Assembly (NCBI GenBank): GCA_949130495.1
Contig: OX422213.1
Coordinates: forward strand, 539,695,467-539,759,466
Direction: 5' to 3'
Length of the DNA stretch: 64,000 nucleotides
Source: Sambucus nigra
Lineage: Eukaryota; Streptophyta; Magnoliopsida; Dipsacales; Adoxaceae
In this document: piece after piece, positions 43,171 through 54,893 of the stretch
Layout: the number at the start of each line of letters is the position of its first letter
Numbering within the stretch: position 1 is the first letter of the stretch
Translations under genes and position numbers: made by a program
The notes under the pieces: generated by a model
Told to the model about the DNA's origin: nothing
Seen by the model: the letters and a program-made list of their open reading frames with translations, nothing else
Database searches by the model: none

Positions 43171-44390
43171 TTGAAAGTGAAGGGCGTGTTCTTGACAATT
43201 TTAGTACCACTTTTGCTCCTTTCATCTTCTTCTTTAACCCTTAAATTTGAAGAAATTTCTCTCTTTTTCATATTTCTTGTAATACTCCATATTTTATTCT
43301 AAAATAAATAATAAAATAATATTTTGGAATAAATAAAAAATTGCCAAAATTGGACTAAATTAAATATTTTTAATTTAATAATTTCATAGTTGAAATTTGT
43401 TATTTAGTTATATGTTATGTGTGATTGATTTTATGCGTATGAATGTAGCAATTGCATGTATTATACAAAAAATACATAATTAATGTGTGACACAAATTAA
43501 AAGGACCTATTATTGACATAAATAATTTGGAACATATTTTAGGACACATATGGGCTCGTTTAGACGATTTAGGCCTCTAAAAATAGTTTCGGGTAAATAG
43601 TATAGGGGTTGGAGAACTTTTGAGCTAGTTAGATTATGAATTCGGGTCCGTTTGGGGGTCCAAAAGTTTGATTTTAGGTCCAACTCGGGATTAGTCATTA
43701 ATTAGTGTTTAAGTGGGGGTAAACCACTCCCCCACTATCATTCCAGAAGACCTAAAAATAATAGTTAGCGGGAGAGAATATGAGAGGGCCAAAAGAGTAT
43801 AAAAGCGCAAGGAACCAAGGAAAAATCAAGGGGATTTCAAGAGACTATTTTTTATGAATCTTTAAGGCAAGAATACTCTTTCTTAATTTATGTTTTCAAT
43901 ATATTTCTTAATGCATCATAATTGTCCCTTAAATTTCTGGGATTTAGGTTTGAATATGGTTGATTTAATGATGAACAATGCATGTAGAGGATTGAATTTA
44001 ATGTAGAAATTATCCTAGAAATTTAGGTATCATAAATCTGAAAAATTAACGGTAGAATCTAAAGGGTTTTGATAGTTAAATTTGGGATATTTGACCAATT
44101 GATGTAGAGGATATCTCTGTAAATTTTTGGACTGGAAAGTGATGTAGATTCTATGACAAATGCCATTTATTGTGAATTAATAATGGTTGAAAATATTTAA
44201 CGTATCAATCGTATAAGCCTTGAACATATATAAAATTTTGGATTTTAATACATGGATTTTGGTTTGATTTTTGTATGTAGAGGTTGGTTTCTGTATAAGC
44301 ATTTTATGGGTTTCGTATGAATATGTTTAAGGTTGGAAATTGAACCCGGGAAGAAGAATTGGCGAATCATCGTGAGGTAGAAGATGTCAG

Positions 44391-44470
44391 GTCGCTCAAA
44401 CAATGTTGTGGGTTATTCGAACGACATGTCATATCACGCAAACGAGCCCCACTCTCGTTCGAGCGACATG
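44391..44470. repeat. CpG palindromic words in Tekay-G 5' LTR
   Basis: GTCGCTCAAACAATG, TTATTCGAACGACATG and CTCGTTCGAGCGACATG lie in 80 bp. They are the same words as in the SIRE-like copia elements. The 3' LTR has them at 60,079-60,154. Confidence 0.75.
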
Positions 44471-45513
44471 ATGGGGTTTTTGGCTTTTCGTTCCTTCAGG
44501 GAATTGGTTTGGTTTACTGGTTTTGGCTGGGTTGGTTTATTGTAAATGGAACTTAACATGAGAAATTATGAAAAACACTTATATACCCACATTTAATTGG
44601 TGCTAATTACAATTAACTAGTTGGTTGCATAATTATTATTATGGAATGGAATTAATAATTTATTAGATGGTAAATTATTAATAAATGAAAAATGTTGTGG
44701 ACTTTAGTTGGGCTTTTAATGGTAATTATGGAGTAATTACCTATACGTATTATATGAGATAATAATATGTACTATTATGTATTTATGTGGACATACCATT
44801 ATTCGTGGACTGTCCTATCGGCTGGGGGGTTCGTGTGTTCGGATCGGGTACCACACGTCGGCACATGTGGGCTTGACGTTGTGTAGGTCATATAGGTACT
44901 ACGTGGAGGCACCATCTATGAGAGGTGTGTGTTATCGCTGACCTAGCCTGTGTCACCGCTATGTATGGACCGTAAATAAGTATCCTGTATAGGGATCGCC
45001 CCCAATTTATGTGTGTTTTGTGATGTCCGCTTAGGATAAGAGATATCTCCGAACTTGTCGATAGAGTACAAATTAGACACCAACGGTATATGCCTTTGTG
45101 TGTCAAATATATGAAAAGACGTATATGAATAATTACCCGAACTTGAATAAAATAAATTTAATTGTCTAAGAATGTGGACAATAACTATATTTGGACCCTG
45201 TAATGCATAATGGATGTTTATGACTTATATGGGTGTTGACAATTAAATGTAGTAATTACATTTAAATATTTAATTATTTATAGAACCATTTTGTAATTTT
45301 GAGCTGATGTCGTAATCATTACTTGGGACATATTAGGATGCGAATAATATCACACTTAGATGAGGGGTGAGGTGTTAGAGGCATGTGAGTGATGAAGGGG
45401 GAATATTTATCTTGCTTCGACTCTATTATTGCATCATAAATTAATTAAATTAATTCCTACACACCTCGGGCTCTGACCCAAATTTAAATGTTTCCCCCTC
45501 CCCCGGGTGCTCC

Positions 45514-45520
45514 TATATAA
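45514..45520 (+). promoter_or_regulatory. Tekay-G LTR TATA box
   Basis: TATATAA in GCTCCTATATAAAGATAGC, about 390 bp before the LTR end. The 3' LTR has AGATAGGGATAGC there, so its box is lost. Confidence 0.65.
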
Positions 45521-45909
45521 AGATAGCTGGATTGTGCTATAGCAGTCTTGCAGTCTCACTTGCTCTTTAGTTTCAGATCAGTCGATTCTTGAATAGGTGC
45601 TTTTTCTACCGTAGTTATTTAGTTATTTATTTATTTGGAACATTTGCAAGGGCATAAGCCCGATACTTCTTTACTTTATGTTGGTTGAGATTTTTGCACA
45701 TTGATTGGATTTATTATTTCATTTGTTGTGGTTTGGATCTATTTAATAATGATGGATTTATTCTTAACATTTAGAAATGCGGGATTTTTAGAAAAATAAT
45801 TATTTATATTTGCATTTGTGCTAAGGGTGGTATTAATTGACAAGCAAGCAATATCTTTGGCGTGTCGTTCCTGGCCAGCCTTTACGTCAGAAATTAGGGG
45901 TTGTTATAG

Positions 45910-45921
45910 TTGGTATCAAAG
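45910..45921 (+). other. Tekay-G primer binding site
   Basis: TTGGTATCAAAG lies one base after the 5' LTR. It resembles the initiator Met-tRNA site with one or two changes. Confidence 0.75.
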
Positions 45922-46054
45922 AACGGTTCTAGTTTCCTTAGGATCTGTGTCATGTTCATTATGTTATGCGTTGCGTTCTTTGATACGTAGAGCCTATACT
46001 TAGGGTTCATTGTATTCTTACATTGGTACTAATTTGAATCTTATTTTCTTTCAG

Positions 46055-47160
46055 ATGGAAAATACATAGAGTGGCAAATCCAGGCGAGTAGTTCTACCAG
46101 TTGACGAGGAGGAGGTTCACCCGGAGCCACCACAGGACCCACCGGCCCCAACGTTGATCACCCACACTAAGGTAGCCACCGTCGTGTCTCAGGCAGTCTC
46201 TATGGCTATGGCAGCCATACTTCAGCACTTCCCACCGCCACGGGCACCTTAGTAGCCACCACCACCACAACTAGTGGCTATAGTACAGGCACCGGGTTAT
46301 ATATGGGACAGAGCGAGGGAGGCCTTAGTTAAGGTACGGACTCCAGAGTCCTCATGTGGTTCAAATATATTGGTGGGGAGCAGGTGGAAGTAGGGTATTG
46401 AGAGGCACTTACGTATGGTTGAGTACACATCGATTCAGAAGCAGATGCTAGCTTCGTTCAGATTGGTGGGGGGCGCTTTTCAGTGGTGGGAGGCAGTTAC
46501 GACTATTGCTGAGAGGGATAGCCTCGCTATTGAGAAATTTTGGGAGAGATTTGAGGGGAAATACTTTCCCTTAGTTATGCAGTCTGAGATGAGGCCTATG
46601 TTCATAGAGCTGAAGCAGGAGGGGCGTACTGTCGTCGAGTACGAGGATAAATTCATCGCCATCTCGTACTTTGATAGAGAGGATGTTCATACTGAGCAGA
46701 TTAGGATAGATAGGTTTATTGCGGGATCAGCATGGTACATCAGGAAGGCTCTTTGGGGGAATTCAGCCTTCACGACATACAACCAGTTGGTTAATGGTGC
46801 ACTTCTCCATTTCCAGGATCAAGGGGCACTTTTAAAAAATAAGGGGGAGAAATGTCATGGAGGAGAGTCATCGATCCAACAGGGCAAGGTGAGTGGGAGA
46901 AGTGGATCTGGGGCCCAGTAGTATAGGGGAATCCCATCCGCTGATCAGAATAATAAGTTTAGAGGTGCAGATGATCGACAAAGGCAAGGCTAGGGTCAGA
47001 CGGGATAGGGCCATTAATGCCAGCAGTACGGAGGCCAAGGCCAGGTACAGCAGGGTAGATACCACCAAGGCCAACGGTTTAAGTGGGGTCCCTTTCAGGA
47101 AAATTGTTATAAATTTGGTGAAAAAGGCCACACATCAAAAAAATTATCCTCGAGGAGACT
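46055..47160 (+). pseudogene. Tekay-G gag
   Basis: An ATG at 46,055 opens a Pro-rich start with an early stop (46,067). From 46,415 to 46,921 a 168-codon stretch in the same phase shows the Retrotrans_gag core: FQWWEAV, FWERFEGKYFP, LKQEGRTVVEYEDKFIAISYF, DRFIAGSAWYIRKAL. Beyond it a knuckle-like CYKFGEKGH segment (about 47,106-47,132) has lost its second and last Cys. The product would form the particle. Stops near 46,250, 46,400 and 46,919 disrupt it. Confidence 0.78.
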
Positions 47161-47290
47161 AGGAAGCCCAGGGGCAGGGAAAAACAGAGGACACCAGGCG
47201 CCACATGGACAACACCCACCATTTTCGGCTCAGAGAGCCGCTGCACCAGCCATTCCAGCACTCATCCCCCCACCTCAAGCGCAACATCCA

Positions 47291-47803
47291 TTGCAGTATG
47301 GGCGGGTCTATCATGTTGCAGCTGTAGATGGGCCAGCACCGCCACAGGCAGTCGAGGGTATGTTTCCCATTTTTGGCCATGTTGGTCGCATTCTTTTTGA
47401 AACGGGTGCATCTCATTCTGTTATTAGCACGGGGTTTACAAGGGAGACGGGCATGGAAGATTTCGCATCAGATATTGTTTTACATATAGACTCAGCAGTG
47501 GGTAGAGAGGAACCCATGCGATCAGTATGCCGAGGTATTGGTATTGCGATAGGTCGACTCACCTTTGTAGATGAGTTATTAGTACTTTACATGCACGAGT
47601 ATGGCGTCATTTTAGGGATGGACTGGCTAGCTACGTATAGAGCATGTGTGGAATTCTATGAGAGGTCCATCGTCTTTTCCATTTAGGGGCAGGATATGTA
47701 CCTAGTTGCAATGCCGCACCCCGGGATGGGTCGAGCATGCATTTATATTATATCAAGGATGATACTTCTTAGGAGGTTGTGGTGACGCTAGATTCCATCC
47801 CGA
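47291..47803 (+). pseudogene. Tekay-G aspartic protease
   Basis: RVYHVAAVDG and GRILFETGASHSVIS match gypsy proteases. The triad reads E-T-G (47,399-47,407), so the catalytic Asp is replaced by Glu. The ILGMDWLATYRACVEF block at about 47,610-47,660 is the standard end of the domain. It stops at 47,684-47,686, and further degraded sequence leads into reverse transcriptase. It is recognisable and inactive. Confidence 0.82.
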
Positions 47804-48845
47804 TGGTGAGTGTCTGATATTATTGGGGAGATTTCGGGGTTACCACTTAGTCGGGATATCGACTTTGTGATTAACTTATTTTTTAGCACGAGACCTATTG
47901 CCCACACTACGTATCAGTTGGATCCGTTGGAGATGAGCGAGCGACTAGAGTAAATTGAGCAGTTACTAGGGTAGGGGTTTATCATGAGGAGTACTTCGCC
48001 CTTGGGTGCTCCAATGTTATTCGTCAAGAATAGGGACGGATCTTTATGGCTTTGTGTCGACTATTGGGAGTTGAACAAAGTCACTATACGGAATAAATAC
48101 CCATTTTCACGTATATATGATTTGCTTGATCAGCTGAGGGGTGCTGTGTATTTTTTGAAGATTGATTTGAGGTCGGGGTACCACCAGTTGAGAGTACGGC
48201 AGCAGGACATCTCAAAGACAACCTTTCTTACTAGATATGGATCGTACGAGTTTTTGGTGATGCCATTCGGTCTAACCAATGCACCGACAATATTTATGGA
48301 CTTAATGAACTGAGTTTTCAAGGATTATTTGGACCAATTTGTTATCGTGTTTATAGGCGATACCTTGATTTATTCTCGAACTACGGAGGAGCACGCAGAG
48401 CATTTATGAGTGGTCTTACAGACGCTTCAGGATGATCAATTGTATGAAAAGTTCAAGAAATGTGGGTTTGGGTTGAGAGAGGTATAGTTCTTAGGCCATG
48501 TTGTGTCCGAACGGGGGATATTCATGGACCCAGGGAAAGTTTCTACCATGATGGAGTGGGGACAGCCCACTACACCCAACGAGGTGTAAAGCTCCTTGGG
48601 ACTGGCCGAGTACTACCGTTGATTCATCCAAATGTTCTCCAAGATAGTCGGGACCTTAACGAATTTGACGAGGAAGGGAGTACCGTTTATGTGGGATGAT
48701 GCGTGCCAGTAGGCATTTGAAGAGCTGAAGACTATATTGACTATGGCATCGGTTTTGGCATTGCCTCCGGCAGGGGTTGAATACAGAGTTTATACAGATG
48801 CGCACTTAAGGGGACTTGGCGGGGTTTTGAAGCAGGGATCATTAC
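47804..48845 (+). pseudogene. Tekay-G reverse transcriptase and RNase H start
   Basis: Finger and palm blocks are well kept: [44 protein letters not shown], and [12 protein letters not shown] near 48,252-48,290. The catalytic box reads FIGD (48,350-48,361) where YIDD is expected, losing one aspartate. GPLAEYYR-like, FMWDDAC and YTDAHLRGLGGVLKQGSL follow, the last being the RNase H start. A stop at 48,311-48,313 and several later ones break the frame. At 48,845 SIRE-H begins. The enzyme cannot be active. Confidence 0.87.
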
Positions 48846-48974
48846 TGTAAGGATATTTTTGTCCATTATCAATTTGTTATGTCGCACGCCGTTACACCGT
48901 TGAAGAAATTCAAGATTCATACAGTCATCAACGGATCCGAATATCAAAAGAAGCAGAGGAATCAAAATCTGACA

Positions 48975-49120
48975 GGCCGGACCGGTCCGCCCAGAATAAA
49001 AGAACCGATCCTCCTGCGGAACGGTCCGCCTCAGACCCGGATCGGTTCGCTCGCTGAAAACTAATATACCCCGGACCGCAAGCGAACCGAAGAAGCCTAA
49101 AATAAAAAGAACCGGTCCGA
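48975..49120. repeat. GC-rich palindromic cluster in SIRE-H LTR
   Basis: Words built on GGACCGGTCCGC, GAACGGTCCGCC, CGGATCGGTTCGC and AACCGGTCCGA lie just upstream of the TATA box. The position is the same as in the other SIRE LTRs, but the core is ACCGGT rather than TTCGAA. The 3' copy (56,530-56,660) has lost about 20 bp here. Confidence 0.82.
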
Positions 49121-49173
49121 CTGGGATAAACACAAACAGATCGTGCAGAGATCTTTTAGGCCCAGGACTTCTT

Positions 49174-49180
49174 TTATAAA
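49174..49180 (+). promoter_or_regulatory. SIRE-H LTR TATA box
   Basis: TTATAAA in CTTCTTTTATAAACCCAC, about 330 bp into the LTR. It is conserved in the 3' copy near 56,712. Confidence 0.7.
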
Positions 49181-49680
49181 CCCACTACGGAAAGTGGTTT
49201 TCTAAGACTTACATACACGATTTTCAGAGCAACAAAAACTCTAAGTCTTCACCTATTGAGTACCAAGACTCTAGGTTTTTTGATTCACACAAATTTCCAA
49301 ACACTTGTGAATCACTTTGCAACCCAGGAACGCACTTTTGCTGTTCATACCATTGTGGAGAAGAGCGTTCTTCTTCTTCATTGCAGCCCTACTGGAAAGG
49401 GATAACTCCATCCGCCGACTACAGAATCCGACACCTGAGGGTAATTCTTAGTCACTTGTATTTTCATTGTAATCCAAAATTGTACAGTTACAATATTATA
49501 ATGAAAATAAATGGTTTTGCCCCTTTGGGGGATTTTTCCTCACAGGCATGTGTTTGAATGTTCTTGCTTAGTTCATTATCTTATTCATTCACATATTGTT
49601 GCATGTTTAGGGTTTGTTTGTGTTAAAAGGTGTTTAATATATAATTGTTCCATTTGAACGCAAGCACATACGTTTTCAAA

Positions 49681-49696
49681 TTGGTATCAGAGCAGG
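49681..49696 (+). other. SIRE-H primer binding site
   Basis: TTGGTATCAGAGCAGG lies two bases after the LTR, an exact match to the initiator Met-tRNA site core. Confidence 0.9.
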
Positions 49697-49793
49697 TTAC
49701 GCTAATCTATCGTATATTCCTATTTTCTGCAAATTTTTTCTAAAATATCAATTTTTTGAAAAAATTGATTTTTTGAAAAAGTGCGTGTTCAAA

Positions 49794-51378
49794 TGGAGAA
49801 GTTATATAATAAAATGTCAATTTTGACGGGACAAACTATTCCTATTAGAAAGCCCGTATGAGGTCTGCATTAAAAGTCATTGATGAGCGTGTCTGGATTT
49901 TGGTTGAAAGAGGGTGGACACCTCCCTCCGTGACTGTTGATAATGTGATCAACTTGAAACCTGTCACTTCTTGGACCGAAGAAGCATTTAAATGGTCATC
50001 TTTTAATTCTAAGGGTCTAAGTGCTATTTCTGGGTCTATCACACCTGATGAGTTCAAACGAATAATGACGTGCACCACGTCAAAAAAGGCATGGGATGTT
50101 TTATAACTCACCCATGAAGGAACAAATGCTGTGAAAGAGTCTAAATTGCAAAATTTAACAACTCAATTTGAAACCATCACCATGCATGAATCTGAATGCT
50201 TTGATGAATTTTATGCTAGACTTTCTGACATTGTGAATACTAGCTTTAATCTTGGTGAACATATTCCTAATGCTAGAGTTGTTAAAAAGATTCTTCGTTG
50301 TTTGCCTAAGCATTTTATCCCTAAAGTCACTGTGCTAAATTCAATGGGTAATTTAAATACGCTAAAATTGGAAGAACTTGTAGGAGATTTGCAAACATAT
50401 GAAATTGATATGTTCCCTAAAACTGCTAAATCTAAAGATAAGGGAATTGCACTTAATGCCCAAGAGAGAAGGAGTGAGGGGTCGGCTAGAAAGAGGGTAG
50501 AGTCATCTAGAAAGAGAAAGACTGACACGTCAGATTCTGAGTGTGATTTTGACTTAGATGATTTGGCTCTTTTTGCAAAAAATTTCAAGAGGATTCTCAA
50601 ATTTAAGAAAAATGGCAATTTTAAAGATAAAAAGAAATTTGAGAAAAATAAGTTTGAAAAGAAAAATGAAAAAGTTTTTAAAGATCCTCCTAAGAAAGAT
50701 AGTGAGAGATGCTTTGAGTGTGATGGTAGGGGTCATAGAGCCTTTGAGTGTGCCACTCGTCTTAACAGAGAGAAAGGGAAAGCTGTCCTTAATGATACCC
50801 TTAGCAACGACAGTGAGGTCGAGACGGTGGATTCAGGAGATGAGTCACCGCATGAGTGTAACTTCACTGCATTCATGGCCAGTCAAGTGATCACTCCTAG
50901 TTCTCTTCACGACGATGAGGATGATGCTTCACAGGGACACCTCGATAGTGAGATCGATGTGAGTGAGGGGGAGGATGACTTAAGTGAGAGCGAGAGTGAT
51001 ATTCAACGCACCTATGCTGAGTTATATTCTGAGTCTTTTAAAATTAAAAAACGTAACAAAGCGCTAGTTCTTAAGATCATCGGCTTAGAGGAAGATTTAA
51101 GAAAGGCAAGAGAGAGAGAGTCTTCCTCCTTCACCGCCCTGAGAGAGAGAGAATCTGCCTGTGTCGAGAAAGTGAGTTTGTTTAGAGAGAGAGAGAGAGT
51201 GTTTTAGAGAAAGAGAGAGGGGACTTAACTAAACAAGTGGCTAGTCTTACGAGTCAGCTCCATTCCTCCGTGGAGACTCGGAAGAAACTTGAAGCCCTGG
51301 TTGCCCAGCTGACTCATGATCTTGAGAAAGCACGGGAAGTCAAGGTACAAATCGAGGACAGATCTAGGAAGATGGGAA
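49794..51378 (+). pseudogene. SIRE-H gag (UBN2-like, zinc knuckle, coiled coil)
   Basis: An ATG at 49,794 is followed by a one-base frameshift in an A run (about 49,811). After it, FDGTNYSY leads to a stop at 49,846-49,848 where Trp is expected, then RMRSALKVIDERVWILVERGW. LQNLTTQFETI and FDEFYARLSDIVNTSFNLGE complete the UBN2-like domain after a second stop at 50,104-50,106. A knuckle CFECDGRGHRAFEC lies near 50,710-50,752, then an acidic linker and a coiled coil rich in RERERE coded by GA repeats (51,103-51,220). The GA run breaks the frame at about 51,205, and another shift near 51,370 leads to the pol frame. The open part 50,131-51,207 is 358 codons long. Confidence 0.88.
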
Positions 51379-51379
51379 G

Positions 51380-53458
51380 ATGCTCCTCGACCCCGCTTTA
51401 GGTTTTGGTGATCGGCAAGGAATTGGTTATGATGTTGCCTCCACGTCCCAAATAGCCCCTGGACCAGTTCCTGAGTTTACTACTACTCCTTATGGTCATC
51501 GTCAAAAACCTCGAAGGAGAGTTCGACCAAGAAAAGCAAACCAAGGTCCGCCTTTGACTATGATCTTCTGTACTTATTTCAAAAGAAAAGGCCACCTCAG
51601 GGAGTTTTGCTATAGCATGGGTCGGACACGACGTACTACTGCCCCACCACGTCATACTGATGAGTTTTCTAGTCTGAGAGAGCGAGTTGAGTTCTTAGCT
51701 GCCACATCTCAGAGTTTGATGGAAGAATTCCGACGGATGTCTTTGCCGTTAGTGAATGCTTCTCACATTCCAGCTAAAACCAACAACAACAAAGGCAAAC
51801 AAAAGCTCACCACCTCTTGGGTACCTAAGAAAGATAAAAAGGCCTTCTTCGTTCATGTTGCTCTCAAAGAAGACAATACCTCACATTGGTATTTTGATAG
51901 TGGGTGCTCCAGACATATGACAGGTGATGCTTCATTTTTTACGACTCTTGAGAATTATCAGGATGGCAGAGTCACCTTTGGAGATGGGAGCAAGTATAGC
52001 ATTATAGGACGTGTTACTGTCGAGTTACCTGGGTTCCCTAAGCTAGAAAATGTTTTGTACGTCAAAGGTTTGAAAGCAAATCTTCTCAGCATTAGCCAGC
52101 TGTGCGACACTGACTTTGCAGTAAAGTTTGACCGGGATGCGTGTAAAGTCTACAATCAATCCGGTAAACTTTTGATGCAAGGGGTGAGGACCGAGGATAA
52201 TTGCTATGGGACTGAGCCCACATCCTCACTTGTCTGCAACAGCGCCACGATCACTCCTATGGATCTGTGGCACCAACGTCTAGGTCACATGAACGTTAGA
52301 GATCTCAACCTCTTAGCTAAAAAGGACCTAGTACGTGGCTTACCATCTCTCGAAAAGTCAACTTTGACCGTTAGTGGACCCTATCAGATGGGAAAAAAAA
52401 TCCATAGTCCCCATAGGAAGTTGCATTCCATTACCACCTCTCGTGTTCTTGAGTTGATTCACATGGATCTTATGGGTCCCACTCGCACTGAGAGTCTAGG
52501 TGGTAAGAGGTACATCCTCGTGATGGTAGATGATTTCTCCAGGTACTCCATTGTAGGTTTTCTGAGAGAGAAATCTGATGCTGTAGAATTTTTAACGACC
52601 AAGTGCCGTGTCGTGCAAAACCAATACGGTGTCACTATTAATAGGATGCGTGGTGACAATGGCACTGAATTCACAGAAGCAAAGGTAGATCTTTACTGTG
52701 ATAGCCTCGGGATCAAACATGAGTTTTCTGCTGTGAGAACTCCTCAGCAAAATGGGATTGTTGAGAGAAAGAATAGAATGATCCAAGAAATGGCTAGATC
52801 TATGCTTCTAGGTCGTAAAGTTTCTAGGAGATTTTGGGCAGAGGCAGTGTCTACTGCATGCCACACGGTGAATAGGGTTTATTTGCGTCCACACACACTT
52901 CAGACTCCTTATGAGTTGTGGACTGGCAAGAAGCCCAACCTGGCATATTTTCGTGTTTTTGGGAGTAAATGCTATATCCTACGGGATAGAGAGCAATTAG
53001 GAAAGTTCGACTCCCGGAGCGATGAGGGAATATTTTTAGGATATTCATCAAATAGCAGAGCGTGCCGAGTTTTTAACCTGAAGAGATCTAAGGTTATGGA
53101 ATCAATAAACGTCACCGTGCAAGATGATGAACCTCCGACGGTTATTGATCCTAACGTTCAGTGTGAGGATGATGATTGTTCTGACAGTGATTTACCTGTT
53201 CCTCTCTCACACTCTGTGGACCCTAGTCTTGTGCTAGGGGACATACCTGCTTGGGTTCGCAAGAGTCATGACCCGTCTTCCATTGTTGGCGATCCCACTC
53301 TAGGGGTCAAAACTCGTGCTCAGCTAGAGAATGTTGTTAGCCATCTTTGCTACACGTCCAAAGTCGAGCCCAAGAACCATAAAGAAGCACTCAAGGATGA
53401 ACAGTGGATATCTGCTATGCAGGATGAGTTGCTTCAGTTTAAAAAGAACAATGTCTAG
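51380..53458 (+). pseudogene. SIRE-H second knuckle, protease and integrase
   Basis: A 692-codon open frame. A damaged second knuckle reads CTYFKRKGHLREFC (second Cys is Phe) near residue 57. The protease has WYFDSGCSRHMTGD with an intact D-S-G at 51,896-51,904, and NVLYVKGLKANLLSISQLCD follows. The integrase zinc part has WHQRLGHM, but its CxxC pair reads SGPY, so both cysteines are lost. The catalytic core is complete: D in HMDLMGP, D in MRGDNGTEF, E in QQNGIVERKN. WTGKKPNLAYFRVFG and FLGYSSNSRACRVFN end the domain. A stop at 53,456-53,458 replaces a Trp codon. These proteins cut the polyprotein and insert cDNA in the genome. Confidence 0.93.
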
Positions 53459-54893
53459 GAACTAGTCCCCCGACCTAGTGAGACTAATGTGATAGGTACC
53501 CGGTGGATTTTTCATAACAAAATGGATGAAAATGGTACCATAATCAGAAATAAGGCTAGGTTGGTCGCTCAAGGCTACACACAGATAGAGGGTGTAGACT
53601 TTAGGGAGACATTTGCTCCTATTGCGAGGCTTGAGTCCGTCCGTCTTCTGCTCGCCATCGCATGTCATCTGCGCTTCAAGTTATATCAGATGGATGTCAA
53701 GAGTGCCTTTCTGAATGGCATTCTACAGGAGGAGGTATATGTGGAACAACCAAAAGGGTTTGAAGACCCTCAGCACCCAGAGCACGTCTACTATCTGAGG
53801 AAAGCCTTGTATGGTTTGAAGCAAGCACCCCGTGCTTGCTACGAGAGGCTTACTTCCTATCTCTTAGCTCGTGGCTTCAAGAGAGGGTGAGTAGATATGA
53901 CGTTGTTCGTCAGGAGAGATGACGGTGCTATTTTGGTTGCCCAAGTCTATGTGGATGACATAGTCTTTAGCTCCACATGCTCCCAGCATGCTCACCACTT
54001 TGAGGAGGAGATGAAAAGTGAGTTTGAGATGAGCATGGTTGGTGATCTTACATTCTTCCTTGGTCTCCAGGTTCGTTAGCTAGAGGATGGGATGTTCATC
54101 TCCCAATCCAAGTATGCTAGAGACCTAGTGAAGAAATTTGGTTTAGACTCCGCTAAGCATGCACGTACACCTATGAGTACCACTACCAAGCTTAGTAAGG
54201 ACACTTCAGGCAAGGACGTAGAGCAAACCTTATATCGGAGTATGATCGGTAGTCTTCTCTACTTGACTGCCAGTCGTCCCGACATCGCCTTTAGTGTTGG
54301 AGCTTGTGCGCGATATCAGGCGTCCCCGAAAGAGTCACATTTACTTGCTCTAAAACGTATTATTAAATACGTGAATGGGACTCTTTCATACGGTATTTGG
54401 TATGCATTTGATACCAATGACCATTTGTCCGCCTATTCGGAAGCCGATTTGGGCCGGGGATGTAGATGGTTGTAGGAGCACCTCTTGTGGGTGTTTCTAT
54501 TTTGGTTCTGCTCTTGTCTCCTGGCTGAGCAAGAAGCAAAATTCCATCTCTTTGTCCACTGCGGAGGCTGAGTACATAGCCGCCGGGAGTTGTTGCACAC
54601 AACTCTTGTGGATGAAGCAAATGCTGGAGGATTATGGGATTTCACAGGACATCATGACCATTTCCTATGATAACACGAGCGAGATACACATATCCCGCAA
54701 TCCAGTTCAGCATTTGCGCACCAAGCACATCAGGATACGTGAGCACTTTATTCGTCAGTTAGTTGAGGAGAACACTGTATCCTTGAGTTTTGTTCCTACC
54801 GACCGTCAGTTAGCCGACATTTTCACGAAACATTTAGATGCCCTTAGATTTGAGAGTCTTAGGAAGTCTTTGGGGATTTGCACAGTTGACTGA
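53459..54893 (+). pseudogene. SIRE-H reverse transcriptase and RNase H
   Basis: Continues in the same phase after the stop. [22 protein letters not shown] and VAQGYTQ are followed by [29 protein letters not shown] and [14 protein letters not shown]. The catalytic box YVDD is intact at 53,948-53,959. Stops lie at 53,888-53,890 and 54,077-54,079. RNase H has SRPDIAFSVGACARYQ, then a one-base insertion near 54,448 shifts the frame. SLSTAEAEYIAAGSCC, LRTKHIRIREHFIR and QLADIFTKHLDALRFE follow to a stop at 54,891-54,893. It is the best preserved pol in the window and needs only a few changes to be open, but it cannot be translated whole as it stands. Confidence 0.93.

Larger units (their letters stand above)
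43278..45908 (+). repeat. Tekay-G 5' LTR
   Basis: 2,631 bp, co-linear with 58,972-61,467, longer by several small indels. It contains a palindromic cluster (44,391-44,470), a TATA box (45,514-45,520) and the end TGTTATA, where the 3' copy has TGTTACA. Confidence 0.92.
48846..49678 (+). repeat. SIRE-H 5' LTR
   Basis: TGTAAGGATATT to CGTTTTCA. It has a GC-rich palindromic cluster at 48,975-49,120, a TATA box TTATAAA at 49,174-49,180 and a likely polyadenylation zone near 49,500 (AATAAATGG). Confidence 0.93.

Noticed and set aside
48741..49133. 130-codon minus-strand ORF across the SIRE-H LTR border
   Set aside because: It spans two unrelated elements and repeats at 56,039-56,668 only because the LTR repeats.
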